Assembly: GCA_000494225.1 (NCBI GenBank)
Contig: AWOA01000002.1
Coordinates: forward strand, 39,288-80,577
Source: Candidatus Calescibacterium nevadense OTU 1
Lineage (GTDB): Bacteria; Calescibacteriota; Calescibacteriia; Calescibacteriales; Calescibacteriaceae
DNA length: 41,290 bases
Direction: 5' to 3'
Shown: positions 17,372 to 25,480 of the stretch, piece by piece
How the letters are laid out: each line of letters begins with the position of its first letter
Position numbering within the stretch: position 1 is the first letter of the stretch
Program-made: the position numbers and the translations under genes
The notes under the pieces: generated by a model
The model's database searches: none
What the model saw: only the letters and a program-made list of their open reading frames with translations
What the model was told of the DNA's origin: nothing

Positions 17372-18946
17372 TCAGAGTTTCTGTTTTGATACCCTGTTTA
17401 TTGTTTTTAAAACACCAAAAAGTCCCTTAATTTTTTCTCTTAGATTATTTGAATGAAGAAGGTTTGTAAGAGAAAGTGCAAATTCATATTTTTCTTCTGT
17501 GAAGGGATACCACCAAGGGGATGGAACTTTCTGTCCAAGTTTATTTTTATGAACATGCCTTATCTGAACCATCTCTAACAATCCCTCTTTTCCGTGAGTT
17601 CTTCCTATTCCTGATTTTTTTACACCTCCCCAAGGAGTTTGAGGTATAGCATGAGTTATGAGGTTGTCGTTTATCATAACCGTTGCATATTGAAGTTTTT
17701 GTGCTACTCTTTCTGCTCTTTTTATGTCACGAGTCCATACCGATGAGGTAAGCCCATACTCTGAATCATTTGCCAAGTTTATAGCTTCTTCTTCTGTTTC
17801 AAAAGGAATTATTGGTAGAACTGGCCCGAAGGTTTCTTCTTTTACGACTTTGAACGAATGATCAGCATCCAAAATTATTGTAGGATATACAAAAAGATCT
17901 TTTATTTCACCACCTATGACTTTTGCTCCTTTTTCTTTTGCGTCATCAATATGTTCTTTTATTTTCATAAGCTGTTTTTCTGAAATTACAGCTCCCATAT
18001 CTTTATCGTAAGGAAGATGAGCAGGACCTACTCTTAACTTTTTAGTTTTTTCTATCACGGCTTGTGTAAATTCTTCATATATATTTTTATGAACGTATAG
18101 TCTTTCTACCGATGCACAGACTTGACCTGTATTGAAGAAAGAACCGAAAATTGCAGCATTAGCTGTGATATCTATATCAACATCATCAAACACAATCATA
18201 GGATCTTTTCCACCAAGTTCCATAACACAGGGTATTAGGTTTTCAGCTGCTGCCTTCATTATGAGCCTTCCTGTGAAAGTTGAACCTGTGAAAAATATTT
18301 TATCTACACCTGCTTTTACAAGATAAGCTCCTGTAAGTCCATCACCTGTTACGACTTCAACAACTCCTTTGGGGAACCCTACATCTTTTAAAAGTTCACC
18401 TATAATAACTCCTGTCTTCGGTGTGAACTCTGAAGGTTTGAGAACACAGGTATTTCCAGCCATGAGAGCTATTATTATCTGACCCATAGGAATTGAAAAA
18501 GGAAAGTTCCATGGCGAGATGATTCCTATTACTCCGTAAGGGAAATATTCTATGTAGCTTTCTCTTCCTAAAAATCCCCATATTCCTATGTTTATTTTTT
18601 CTCTTTTGAGAATTTTCTCGGTGTTTTTGGCGTAAAAGTCTGCCAGGTCTAAAATTGGGAATACATCTGAAATTAGAGCTTCAAATCTTGATACTCCCTT
18701 TTCCTTTGCTATCTCATCTGCTATATCTTCTATGTTTTTTCTTATTTTTTCTTTAAGTTTTAGTATCCACTCGGCCCTTTCTTTTATTTTTAGGTTCCCC
18801 CATTCTTTCTGAGCTTCTCGTGCTGTTTTTACGGCTTCAATTACTTTCTCTTCTGAGGAGTTCTCAAATTCTCCTATAAGTTCTCCTGTCGCTGGATTTA
18901 TACTCCTGAGTAATGATGGTCTTTCTGTTATTTCAGTTCTCATCAT
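17372..18946 (-). CDS. NAD(P)-dependent aldehyde dehydrogenase
   Basis: A 524-residue aldehyde dehydrogenase. Key features are all visible: PWNFPFSIPMGQIIIAL, the cofactor segment NTCVLKPSEFTP, FFTGSTFTGRLIMKAA, the general-base Glu in CVMELGGKDPMIVF, the nucleophile Cys in FFNTGQVCASVERLYV, and the second Glu region ETFGPVLPIIPF. It oxidises an aldehyde to the acid with a cysteine thiohemiacetal intermediate. The C-terminus carries about 50 extra residues beyond the usual end, including FALSLTNLLHSNNLREKIKG, a possible amphipathic membrane-associating tail like that of long-chain aldehyde dehydrogenases. Two adjacent ATGs (18946 and 18943) are possible starts. Context suggests fatty-aldehyde oxidation. 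Confidence 0.92.
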   Translation of the reverse strand: MMRTEITERPSLLRSINPATGELIGEFENSSEEKVIEAVKTAREAQKEWGNLKIKERAEWILKLKEKIRKNIEDIADEIAKEKGVSRFEALISDVFPILDLADFYAKNTEKILKREKINIGIWGFLGRESYIEYFPYGVIGIISPWNFPFSIPMGQIIIALMAGNTCVLKPSEFTPKTGVIIGELLKDVGFPKGVVEVVTGDGLTGAYLVKAGVDKIFFTGSTFTGRLIMKAAAENLIPCVMELGGKDPMIVFDDVDIDITANAAIFGSFFNTGQVCASVERLYVHKNIYEEFTQAVIEKTKKLRVGPAHLPYDKDMGAVISEKQLMKIKEHIDDAKEKGAKVIGGEIKDLFVYPTIILDADHSFKVVKEETFGPVLPIIPFETEEEAINLANDSEYGLTSSVWTRDIKRAERVAQKLQYATVMINDNLITHAIPQTPWGGVKKSGIGRTHGKEGLLEMVQIRHVHKNKLGQKVPSPWWYPFTEEKYEFALSLTNLLHSNNLREKIKGLFGVLKTINRVSKQKL

Positions 18947-19439
18947 ACTGAAAAGTTATTCCTTTTATATTTTTTTTGTTTTTGGTGAGGAAATTTGCTC
19001 TTTTCTTTTTATTTATTTTATTTAAATGAATTTTACCTCTTTTTGGTATCTTGTAAATCTTGTTTTGGTCTTAATTGGTTCTAAACCAGCAATTTGAAAA
19101 TTCCCCAATTCGGATATTCTAAACGCTGTTAAAAGGTTGTTCCAAAGGACTTTCATATCTTGGAATTCTTTCTAATATCTCGTTTTATCTATCTTATCTT
19201 AATCTTATCTTATTTTGGATATTTGGATAGACGGATAAGTGTTTTTTATAATAGTACAAATCAGCCTCCTTATGAATTCAATTTTTTTGTTCGAAATTTT
19301 TTTTCTTATAAACTGAGAATTGAAAAAATAAAATTTTTGGGTATGATCCGAGTCTCAGGGTTTAATTGTAAATTTTGAGGGATTTTTTGGCGGGTGAATT
19401 TTCTATTTTCTATATCCCTATTTCTATATCCTTTATGTA

Positions 19440-19760
19440 GGATAGAAGTAGAAATCTATCAGTACCACAGTGGCTCACTTTTTTCTAATGACAGGAAGCC
19501 AGATTTTTGGAAAAGATTAAATGTAGAGGAAAATAGACATAGGCGTTATTTAGTTTTCTCCTATTCGCTATGCCGAAGGAAAAGCTAGGCGGTTAGATTC
19601 GTTGCGGAACATCTACCACCTGACTGAAAATATTAAAAACTTGTTTTGAAATATTAAAAACTTGCTTTGTTTCACCGTTTTTTTTGGTGGCGGTTCGATA
19701 GATATAGCTGTTAGTAAGAAGCTCGGTATCCAATTTCTTGGATAATATATTTGATACCCT
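19440..19760. ncRNA. Possible structured RNA block (unidentified)
   Basis: This block is visibly richer in G+C than the DNA on either side and holds several local inverted repeats: GATAGA/TCTATC (19441-19460), TGGCT/AGCCA (19471-19501), CATAGGCG with CGCTATG (19538-19572), AGGCGGTTAGAT with ATCTACCACCT (19587-19621, one mismatch and one bulge, 12-nt loop), and TATCCAA/TTGGATA with a four-base loop (19727-19744). It does not match RNase P, tmRNA, SRP RNA or a riboswitch that I know. Strand and ends are undetermined; a decayed mobile element is the main alternative. Confidence 0.22.
19628..19669. repeat. 21-bp tandem duplication
   Basis: AAATATTAAAAACTTGTTTTG is followed directly by a second copy differing at one base (T to C at the seventeenth position). 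It lies within the gene-free spacer, just after the strongest hairpin of the block. Confidence 0.9.
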
Positions 19761-20021
19761 TTGAAAAATAGTTAATTTGAAGATTCAAACAAAATTTTTC
19801 CAGTCTCATTTTTGAAACTCGCATTCTCATTTTTGAGACTAATTTGCCTTTTATCCTCTTCTTTCAATTTTAATAAAATTCAGCATTATCCCACCACATA
19901 TTTTTACTTTTTCTTCACTCATAAATAGCTGAAAAAATAAAAAATATGGAAAATTCAAGGAAACGGAGGTAAAAGCTGGAACATTCTTTGCTTATTTTTT
20001 AGAGGAGGTGATTAAATAAAG

Positions 20022-20762
20022 ATGGGAGTTTTGGGAAAAATAGAAAATTTGATCCCGGGACCGATGATTCAGAGAAATAGAAGGATCTTGGTTACTTTGT
20101 TCGCGATTCTATCTGCAGTTTTTATTTTATCTTCTTACTTTTTCCCATACTGGAAATTTACGCTTATAGCTCCTCAGTACCCGCAGGGGCTGAGGGTTCA
20201 GGTTTACCTTTCAAAGCTAAAAGGAGATGTCTCCGAACTCGATATACTAAATCACTACATAGGTATGAAAAAGATGGAAGAAGCCGCACAATTTGAAAGG
20301 AAAATCGCTTTGTTTGGAATTATTGTTCTTTCACTCTTTTCTTTGTTTTTTCTCTTTTCTGGAAGAAAAGGTGCGATTTTTTTTGTTTTACCTTCACTTG
20401 CCTTCCCTTTAATCTTTATCGGAGACCTTTTCTTTTGGATGTATAGGTTTGGTCACGAGCTTGATCCTAATGCTCCTATAAAAATAACTCCGTTTACTCC
20501 AAAAATTTTGGGGGAGGGGATTGTTGCTCAATTTAAAACTTATGCAACTTTTGGTTTGGGATTTTACCTTGCTATTTTGGGATTTATTTTTGTATTTTTA
20601 GCTTTCGTTTTGCGTATTGGAGTATGCAATGCGTGTCCAGTAAAGGAAAAATGCTCTGTTTTTTGCCCGAATCTGCCGAAGTGGCCAGGGAAACCTGAGG
20701 AGTTTGAAAGAGCTGGAATGAAAGAAAAAGCTTTGATTTTAAGACAACAAAAAGTTAATTGA
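20022..20762 (+). CDS. Nos-cluster four-helix membrane protein with Cys-rich tail
   Basis: A 246-residue membrane protein. Four membrane segments are visible at about residues 22-42, 96-113, 117-140 and 175-199. After helix 1 come PYWKFTLIAPQYPQGLRVQV and LNHYIGMKKM; as I recall, such APQYPxGL and NHYIGM motifs recur in membrane proteins of clade II nos gene clusters, where their role is unclear. His78 and Met82 of HYIGM and His145 could bind copper. The tail has Cys202, Cys205, Cys211 and Cys215 in a C-x2-C-x5-C-x3-C pattern (VCNACPVKEKCSVFCPN), suggesting a metal or Fe-S site beside the membrane. An AGGAGGTGAT site precedes the ATG. It lies 148 bases before nosZ. NosB-like function is possible but cannot be claimed. 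Confidence 0.72.
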   Translation: MGVLGKIENLIPGPMIQRNRRILVTLFAILSAVFILSSYFFPYWKFTLIAPQYPQGLRVQVYLSKLKGDVSELDILNHYIGMKKMEEAAQFERKIALFGIIVLSLFSLFFLFSGRKGAIFFVLPSLAFPLIFIGDLFFWMYRFGHELDPNAPIKITPFTPKILGEGIVAQFKTYATFGLGFYLAILGFIFVFLAFVLRIGVCNACPVKEKCSVFCPNLPKWPGKPEEFERAGMKEKALILRQQKVN

Positions 20763-20910
20763 TTGATAAGATAAGAAAAAGTTAGTTGATTTGAAGTTTT
20801 AGCAATTGATTTTTGATATTTGTTTTTTTTGAAAGTTTTAGATCTTTTTATGGGAGAAATGTCTTTAAAAAATAAAAAAATAAAAACAAAAGGGAAGGAG
20901 GTAGATTATT

Positions 20911-22905
20911 ATGGTAAAAATAAAAAAGGTAAGTAAGGTATTAGGAGGTATAGGTCTGTTTATAGCAGGACTTTTTATAGGTAGCTTAATATTAGGCAAC
21001 ATTACGGCTCAAGGTCCTTATGATAGAGCACTTGAAATAGCCAAAGCTCGTCAGCTTAATCCGGATGCAGTTGAAAATGCTCTGAAAACATATCATCCGA
21101 CCGGTGTTCTTGATGAATACATAATGTTCTCATCTGGAGGACACTCAGGTCAAGTCATAGTTATTGGGATACCATCTATGAGAATACTTAAATACATAGC
21201 TGTCTTTACTCCTGAACCGTGGCAGGGATATGGGTTTGATGCTGAAAACAAAAAAGTACTTCAAGGTACGAACTGTGATCCGCTCAGGGCTAAACTCACC
21301 TGGGCTGATACTCATCATCCGGCTATATCAGAAACCAATGGAGATTATGATGGGCAGTTTCTGTTTATAGGAGATAAAGCCAATGCAAGAATTGCTGTTA
21401 TAGACTTGCGGGACTTTGAAACCAAGCAGATAGTTTGCAACCCACTCGGATATTCAAATCACGGTGCCGCGTTTGTGACTCCAAACTCAGAATACATAAT
21501 AGAGCCATCACAATATGCTGTCCCACAAGGAGGAGCCTATGCACCTTTGAGCGAATATGAAAAAAAATATAGAGGTTTCATAACATTCTGGTACTTTGAC
21601 AGAAAAGCAGGAAGGATAATACCTGAAAAATCTTTTGCAGTAGAGGCTCCGCCATATTGGCAGGACCTCTGCGATGCCGGGAAACTCGAAAGCTATGGTT
21701 TTGCTTTCTGTAACTCTTTTAACTCAGAAATGGCAACGGGAAAACCATTAGGTTCTCCTAATCCTTTATTTGAGGTTGGCGCTTCTCAAAATGATATGGA
21801 TTACCTCCATATAGTCAACTGGAAGAAAGCAGAGGAGATTGTTGCGAAAGGAGGAGCAAAAGAGGTAGTAGGTATAGGTGGTTTCAAAATAAAAGTTATT
21901 CCATTAGATGTTGCTGCAAAAGAGAGAATACTTGTTTTTACACCAGAACCAAAATCTCCGCACGGTGTAGATGTTTCCCCAGATGGTAAATGGATAGTTG
22001 TTGGGGGTAAGCTTGATACTCACGCAACTGTTTACTCAATTCAGAAGATAAAAGATGCAATAGAGAAGGGAAAGTTTGAGGGTAAAGACAAGTTCGGCGT
22101 CCCAATAATAGCTTTCAAGGATTCAGTTGAAGCTCAGGTCCCAATAGGTCTTGGTCCTCTTCACACTGTTTTTGATAACAAAGGCTTTGCTTACACCTCT
22201 GTTTTCATAGAGTCTGTTGTTGCGAAGTGGAAAGTTGGAGAGTGGAAGCTTTATGAGAAACTTCCAGTTCACTACAACATAGGTCATATAGCAGCTGCCG
22301 AGGGCGATACAGTATCACCAGATGGAAAATGGGTTGTTGCTCTTAATAAATGGGCAATTGATAGGTTCAGTCCAGTTGGACCACTTCACCCACAAAACTT
22401 TCAGCTTATTGATATATCAGGTGATAAGATGAAGCTTGTTTATGATATGCCAATTCCTCTTGGAGAACCTCACTATGCTCAAATTATAAAGGCAGATAAA
22501 CTCAAACCCTGGACCGTATATCCTGAAGTTGGGTGGGATCCAATAAAGCAAGCTAAATCTCCTTATGCTACGGCTTTGGGGAAAGAGAGAATAGAACGGA
22601 AGGGAAAAACTGTTTATGTTTATGCTACTGCGATTCGTAGCCACTTTACACCAGAAATAATTGAGGTTGAGGAAGGTGATAAAGTAGTTATGTATATAAC
22701 TAATGTTGAGAGAGCAAGGGATGCTACTCATGGTTTTGCTCTTGGTGGGTATAACATAAACCTTTCTATAGAACCTGGAGAAGTAGGATTTGTTGAATTC
22801 GTTGCAGATAAACCAGGTGTATTCCCGTTCTATTGTTCTGAGTTCTGTTCAGCACTGCATCTTGAGATGGCAGGATACCTTATTGTTAAGCCTAAGAAAA
22901 AATAA
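20911..22905 (+). CDS. nosZ: Nitrous oxide reductase, Sec-dependent (clade II)
   Basis: A 664-residue periplasmic multicopper enzyme that reduces N2O to N2 as terminal reductase. The N-terminus MVKIKKVSKVLGGIGLFIAG has no twin-arginine motif and looks like a Sec signal or anchor ending near NITAQG, the hallmark of clade II enzymes. Likely CuZ histidines are His135 and His136 (ADTHHP), His184 (HGAAFV), His351 (PHGVDVSPDG), His418 (PLHTVF), His459 (NIGHIAAAEGD) and His521 (EPHYAQI). The C-terminal cupredoxin domain holds the CuA ligands His607, Cys642, Cys646, His650 and Met653 (YCSEFCSALHLEM). A strong AAGGAGG lies nine bases before the ATG. The gene is intact and appears functional. Confidence 0.97.
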   Translation: MVKIKKVSKVLGGIGLFIAGLFIGSLILGNITAQGPYDRALEIAKARQLNPDAVENALKTYHPTGVLDEYIMFSSGGHSGQVIVIGIPSMRILKYIAVFTPEPWQGYGFDAENKKVLQGTNCDPLRAKLTWADTHHPAISETNGDYDGQFLFIGDKANARIAVIDLRDFETKQIVCNPLGYSNHGAAFVTPNSEYIIEPSQYAVPQGGAYAPLSEYEKKYRGFITFWYFDRKAGRIIPEKSFAVEAPPYWQDLCDAGKLESYGFAFCNSFNSEMATGKPLGSPNPLFEVGASQNDMDYLHIVNWKKAEEIVAKGGAKEVVGIGGFKIKVIPLDVAAKERILVFTPEPKSPHGVDVSPDGKWIVVGGKLDTHATVYSIQKIKDAIEKGKFEGKDKFGVPIIAFKDSVEAQVPIGLGPLHTVFDNKGFAYTSVFIESVVAKWKVGEWKLYEKLPVHYNIGHIAAAEGDTVSPDGKWVVALNKWAIDRFSPVGPLHPQNFQLIDISGDKMKLVYDMPIPLGEPHYAQIIKADKLKPWTVYPEVGWDPIKQAKSPYATALGKERIERKGKTVYVYATAIRSHFTPEIIEVEEGDKVVMYITNVERARDATHGFALGGYNINLSIEPGEVGFVEFVADKPGVFPFYCSEFCSALHLEMAGYLIVKPKKK

Positions 22906-22924
22906 AGAAAGGAGGTGATGTAGT

Positions 22925-23314
22925 ATGGTTGGTAGGTTAGCAATTAGAACTTCTTTTGCTTTTTGTTTCTTACTCTTATTCCATATTTCAGGGGTTTTTG
23001 CTCAAACTCGGGAGGATGCTGAGAAGTGGCTGAAAACTGCCAAAGATACTCTTGCTCTTGTTGAAAAAACGGCAGGAGAACTTGTTCAGGGCGGAATAGA
23101 AAATATAGCTCAAAAAGACCCAGCAGTAAAAGGGGAATGGGAATCTGCGAAAGGATGGCTTTCTCTTGCAAAAGAAGAACTCAAAAAAGCGGAGGATTTA
23201 TGTGCAAAAGGAAAATGGGCTGAGTGTTCTCATTCAGCTAATTGGGCTTGGCAACTTCTTGTAAAATGTGCAACCCAAGCTTTCAATGCAGGTAGAGCGG
23301 CCGGATTAAAATAA
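22925..23314 (+). CDS. Small exported helical protein of the nos cluster, function unknown
   Basis: A 129-residue protein I do not recognise. Residues 1-26 form a clear signal peptide (basic start, hydrophobic core, cleavage likely after GVFA). The mature part of about 103 residues is predicted all helical, with regularly spaced Ala, Trp, Leu and Lys suggesting a helical hairpin or TPR-like bundle: EKWLKTAKDTLALVEKTAGE, then KGWLSLAKEELKKAEDL, then CSHSANWAWQLLVKC. Cys93, Cys101 and Cys115 with His103 could form a disulfide or bind copper. The gene lies 19 bases after nosZ with an AGGAGGTGAT site and before a strong terminator, so it should be expressed with nosZ at similar level. A structural or electron-transfer partner, or copper carrier, for NosZ is a guess. 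Confidence 0.8.
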   Translation: MVGRLAIRTSFAFCFLLLFHISGVFAQTREDAEKWLKTAKDTLALVEKTAGELVQGGIENIAQKDPAVKGEWESAKGWLSLAKEELKKAEDLCAKGKWAECSHSANWAWQLLVKCATQAFNAGRAAGLK

Positions 23315-23337
23315 GTTAGGAAGCAGGTTATAAAGCA

Positions 23338-23397
23338 AGCAGGTCCCGGGTGGAATTGAAACGCCATTGAAACACCTTGGGGGCCTGCTTTTTTTTA
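23338..23397 (+). terminator. Rho-independent terminator after the nosZ transcription unit
   Basis: AGCAGGTCCC (23338-23347) pairs with GGGGCCTGCT (23380-23389) over ten positions with one G-U pair, followed by a run of eight T residues. The loop is about 32 bases long. It sits between the small exported protein gene and nosD, so the abundant NosZ part of the message would stop here and nosDFLY would be read by read-through or from another promoter. Confidence 0.82.
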
Positions 23398-23444
23398 TCC
23401 TTTTATTTTGTCTATTATTTTTATCCTTTTATTTTATCTATTAT
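23392..23444. repeat. 26-bp tandem duplication ending at the nosD start
   Basis: TTTTTATCCTTTTATTTT plus G/A plus TCTATTAT occurs twice with a 26-base period. The first copy starts in the U-tract of the terminator and the second ends in the nosD start codon, so the duplication has separated the terminator from nosD. There is no good ribosome binding site in the duplicated sequence. Confidence 0.85.
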
Positions 23445-24792
23445 GTTAGAATATTTTTTGGGAATTTTTCTGATTTTTGGTCAAGTATTTGAAGTAAAAG
23501 CGGATGAGCTTTCTATTTTGAAAGAAATTCCTCCAAATTCTCGTGTTATAGTAAATGGCGGAGTTTATAAAGGTAAAATTGTAATAGATAAACCTCTTGA
23601 GTTAGTAGGAAGGGATTTTCCTGTTATAGATGGGCAAGGGGAGGGGCATGTTGTTCTTGTGAAAGCTCCATGTAAGATTTCTGGCTTTACTTTGAAAAAT
23701 TCCGGAGCTAATCTTCTTTCAGAAGATTCCGGAATTATGGTTGAGAATGTATCAAATGTTTTTATTGAAGGTAATAAGATAGAAGATGTTCTTTTTGGTA
23801 TATACCTTAAAAACTCCCGGGGAGTTGTTATAAAAGATAATTTCATCTACGGTAAGTACCTGCCTTTAAGTATGAAAGGGGATGGAATTCGCCTTTGGTA
23901 TTCTCGTTCTGTTACATTGGAAAATAATACTGTTGTTGGAGTAAGAGATGTGGTCATTTGGTATTCTAATGATGTTATAGCAAAGGGGAATAAAGTTTTC
24001 CATTCAAGGTATGGGTTGCATTATATGTATAGCAACGGAAATATTTTGGAAGGTAATGAATTTATCGGTAATATTGTGGGGGCTTTTGTTATGTTCTCTC
24101 AAAAAATACTGCTGAGAAATAATGTTTTTGGGAGCTCAAAGTTTCTTACGGGAATTGGAATAGGTTTGAAAGATGCCTCTTATATCGTAATAACTCAAAA
24201 TCTCATTGCAGATAATACAATAGGGATTTACCTCGCGAACTCTCCAGAATTTACAGGTGAAATTATAACTTCTGATCTTGAAGACTCTAAGGTTCTTGAA
24301 GGGGTTTCTTATGGGAACATAATAAGAAAAAATGTTTTTGCTTTCAACACAAAATGTATGAGCTTTTTACCTCCGGCGTATCCTAACCTCATATCTGAAA
24401 ACACCTTCTGGGCAAATATATTCATCGCAGAATATCAAGGTGTTTTCCAAGACAAGAATTTATGGTACTCAAACTTTTATGATATTTACAGGGGCTTTGA
24501 TATGAATAAAGATGGATACGGTGATATACCTTTTGAGTACTCCTCTTTATTTCTAAAAGTTTTAGCTGATAATCCAAATCTGAATTTCTTTTATATCTCT
24601 CCTTTGAAATTTTTTATAGATCAACTTTCCTTAATTCTACCTTTCTTCAAACCTGATCCCATTTTTGTTGATGTGAAACCATCAATAAATCCAAATTTTT
24701 TTGGGTGGGAAAAAATAAAACCTAAAAACAGGAATCTCTTTGCTGAAAGGAAAATGAAATTGAAAGATTACAAAATTGAATTTTTCCATTGA
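23443..24792 (+). CDS. nosD: Nitrous oxide reductase maturation protein NosD
   Basis: A 449-residue periplasmic protein needed for CuZ-site assembly of NosZ. After a signal peptide (MLEYFLGIFLIFGQVFEVKA), the protein is a right-handed parallel beta helix built of NosD/CASH-type repeats: PLELVGRDFPVIDGQGEGHV, CKISGFTLKNSG, NVFIEGNKIEDVLFGIYLKN, GVVIKDNFIYGKYLP, SVTLENNTVVGVRDVVIWYS, and further Asn-rich turns to about residue 330. The tail FDMNKDGYGDIPFEYSS is the usual NosD end motif. I choose the ATG at 23443, which gives a proper signal peptide; an upstream TTG at 23377 lies inside the terminator. It is followed by nosF 55 bases later. Confidence 0.95.
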   Translation: MLEYFLGIFLIFGQVFEVKADELSILKEIPPNSRVIVNGGVYKGKIVIDKPLELVGRDFPVIDGQGEGHVVLVKAPCKISGFTLKNSGANLLSEDSGIMVENVSNVFIEGNKIEDVLFGIYLKNSRGVVIKDNFIYGKYLPLSMKGDGIRLWYSRSVTLENNTVVGVRDVVIWYSNDVIAKGNKVFHSRYGLHYMYSNGNILEGNEFIGNIVGAFVMFSQKILLRNNVFGSSKFLTGIGIGLKDASYIVITQNLIADNTIGIYLANSPEFTGEIITSDLEDSKVLEGVSYGNIIRKNVFAFNTKCMSFLPPAYPNLISENTFWANIFIAEYQGVFQDKNLWYSNFYDIYRGFDMNKDGYGDIPFEYSSLFLKVLADNPNLNFFYISPLKFFIDQLSLILPFFKPDPIFVDVKPSINPNFFGWEKIKPKNRNLFAERKMKLKDYKIEFFH

Positions 24793-24847
24793 ATGGTTTA
24801 GTTATTTTTTATCTTTGATTAATTATTTTTATTTTTATCTCTGAGCT

Positions 24848-25480
24848 ATGTTTGCAGTCGAGATAAAGAATTTGTATAAAAGTTTTGATGGTGAGAAAGT
24901 TCTTGATGGCGTATCTTTTGAGGTTGTTGAAGGTGAGAAAGTTATTTTATTTGGGCATAACGGTTCAGGCAAAACAACTCTTTTGAGGTGCATTATGGGA
25001 TTTGAAAGCTTTGAAGGCGAAATCTATATTTTAGGTTTTAGTGTGGATTCTCATCATTTTCAAGCAATAAAAAATTATGTGGGGTATGTTCCGCAGATTC
25101 ATCCTCTCTGGTCTGCGTATGTTCAAGATGTTATAAACCTTGTTTGTTCATCTCGTGGAGTGTCTTTTTCAGATGTAGAAAAGCTACTTGATTTTTTTGA
25201 ACTCAATTTTTCTATATACAGAAAAAAATTGAATGAACTCTCAGGAGGTATGAGGCAAAAACTTCTTTTGATTCTTGCTTTTTTGGGAAATCCGAAAATA
25301 CTTCTGCTTGACGAGCCTTTTTCTCATCTTGATACATCAGCTCAAGAAAAACTATTTGGTTTTTTGCAAAATTTGAATTCAACTTTGCTAATTTCTACTC
25401 ACAGGATTCAAGATGTTTCTTTTGCAACAAGAGTAATATATATGAAAAACGGAAGGATAGAAAATGCTGAAAAGAAATAA
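24848..25480 (+). CDS. nosF: Copper-site maturation ABC transporter ATPase NosF
   Basis: A 210-residue ABC ATPase that pairs with the NosY permease to supply a sulfur species, and possibly drive copper delivery, for the Cu-S centre of NosZ. Walker A is GHNGSGKTT (residues 36-44), the Q-loop region is VGYVPQIHPLW, the signature is LNELSGGMRQK, Walker B is ILLLDEPFSHLD, and the switch His is in LLISTHRIQDV. It is shorter than typical NosF (about 300 residues), because it ends soon after the switch region without the usual C-terminal extension. It overlaps the nosL start by 17 bases, indicating coupled translation. Confidence 0.93.
   Translation: MFAVEIKNLYKSFDGEKVLDGVSFEVVEGEKVILFGHNGSGKTTLLRCIMGFESFEGEIYILGFSVDSHHFQAIKNYVGYVPQIHPLWSAYVQDVINLVCSSRGVSFSDVEKLLDFFELNFSIYRKKLNELSGGMRQKLLLILAFLGNPKILLLDEPFSHLDTSAQEKLFGFLQNLNSTLLISTHRIQDVSFATRVIYMKNGRIENAEKK

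Larger units (their letters stand above)
18947..20021. other. Gene-free 1.1 kb spacer before the nos cluster
   Basis: No reading frame here has codon use or sequence resembling a protein I know. It holds divergent upstream regions for the aldehyde dehydrogenase gene and the nos genes, a hairpin-rich block at about 19440-19760, a 21-bp tandem duplication at 19628-19669, the palindrome TTTGAAGATTCAAA at 19776-19789, and two copies of TCTCATTTTTGA near 19804 and 19825. A strong ribosome binding site AGGAGGTGAT at 20003-20012 serves the first nos-cluster gene. No FNR-type TTGAT-N4-ATCAA box was seen. Confidence 0.7.

Noticed and set aside
19160-19588. Two short plus-strand frames in the spacer before the nos genes
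   Set aside because: Their translations have no recognisable motif, no ribosome binding site and a composition expected from random A+T-rich sequence; they also overlap hairpins.
19686-19710. GGTTCGATAG resembling a tRNA or tmRNA T-loop
   Set aside because: No acceptor, D or anticodon stems and no CCA end could be built around it.
20800-20820. TTGATTTTTGATA as a possible FNR/NNR box before nosZ
   Set aside because: The second half is GATA rather than ATCAA, so the dyad symmetry required for FNR-type sites is missing.
23377-23442. Upstream TTG start for nosD
   Set aside because: It lies within the terminator stem and the extra residues do not improve the signal peptide; ATG 23443 gives a normal one.
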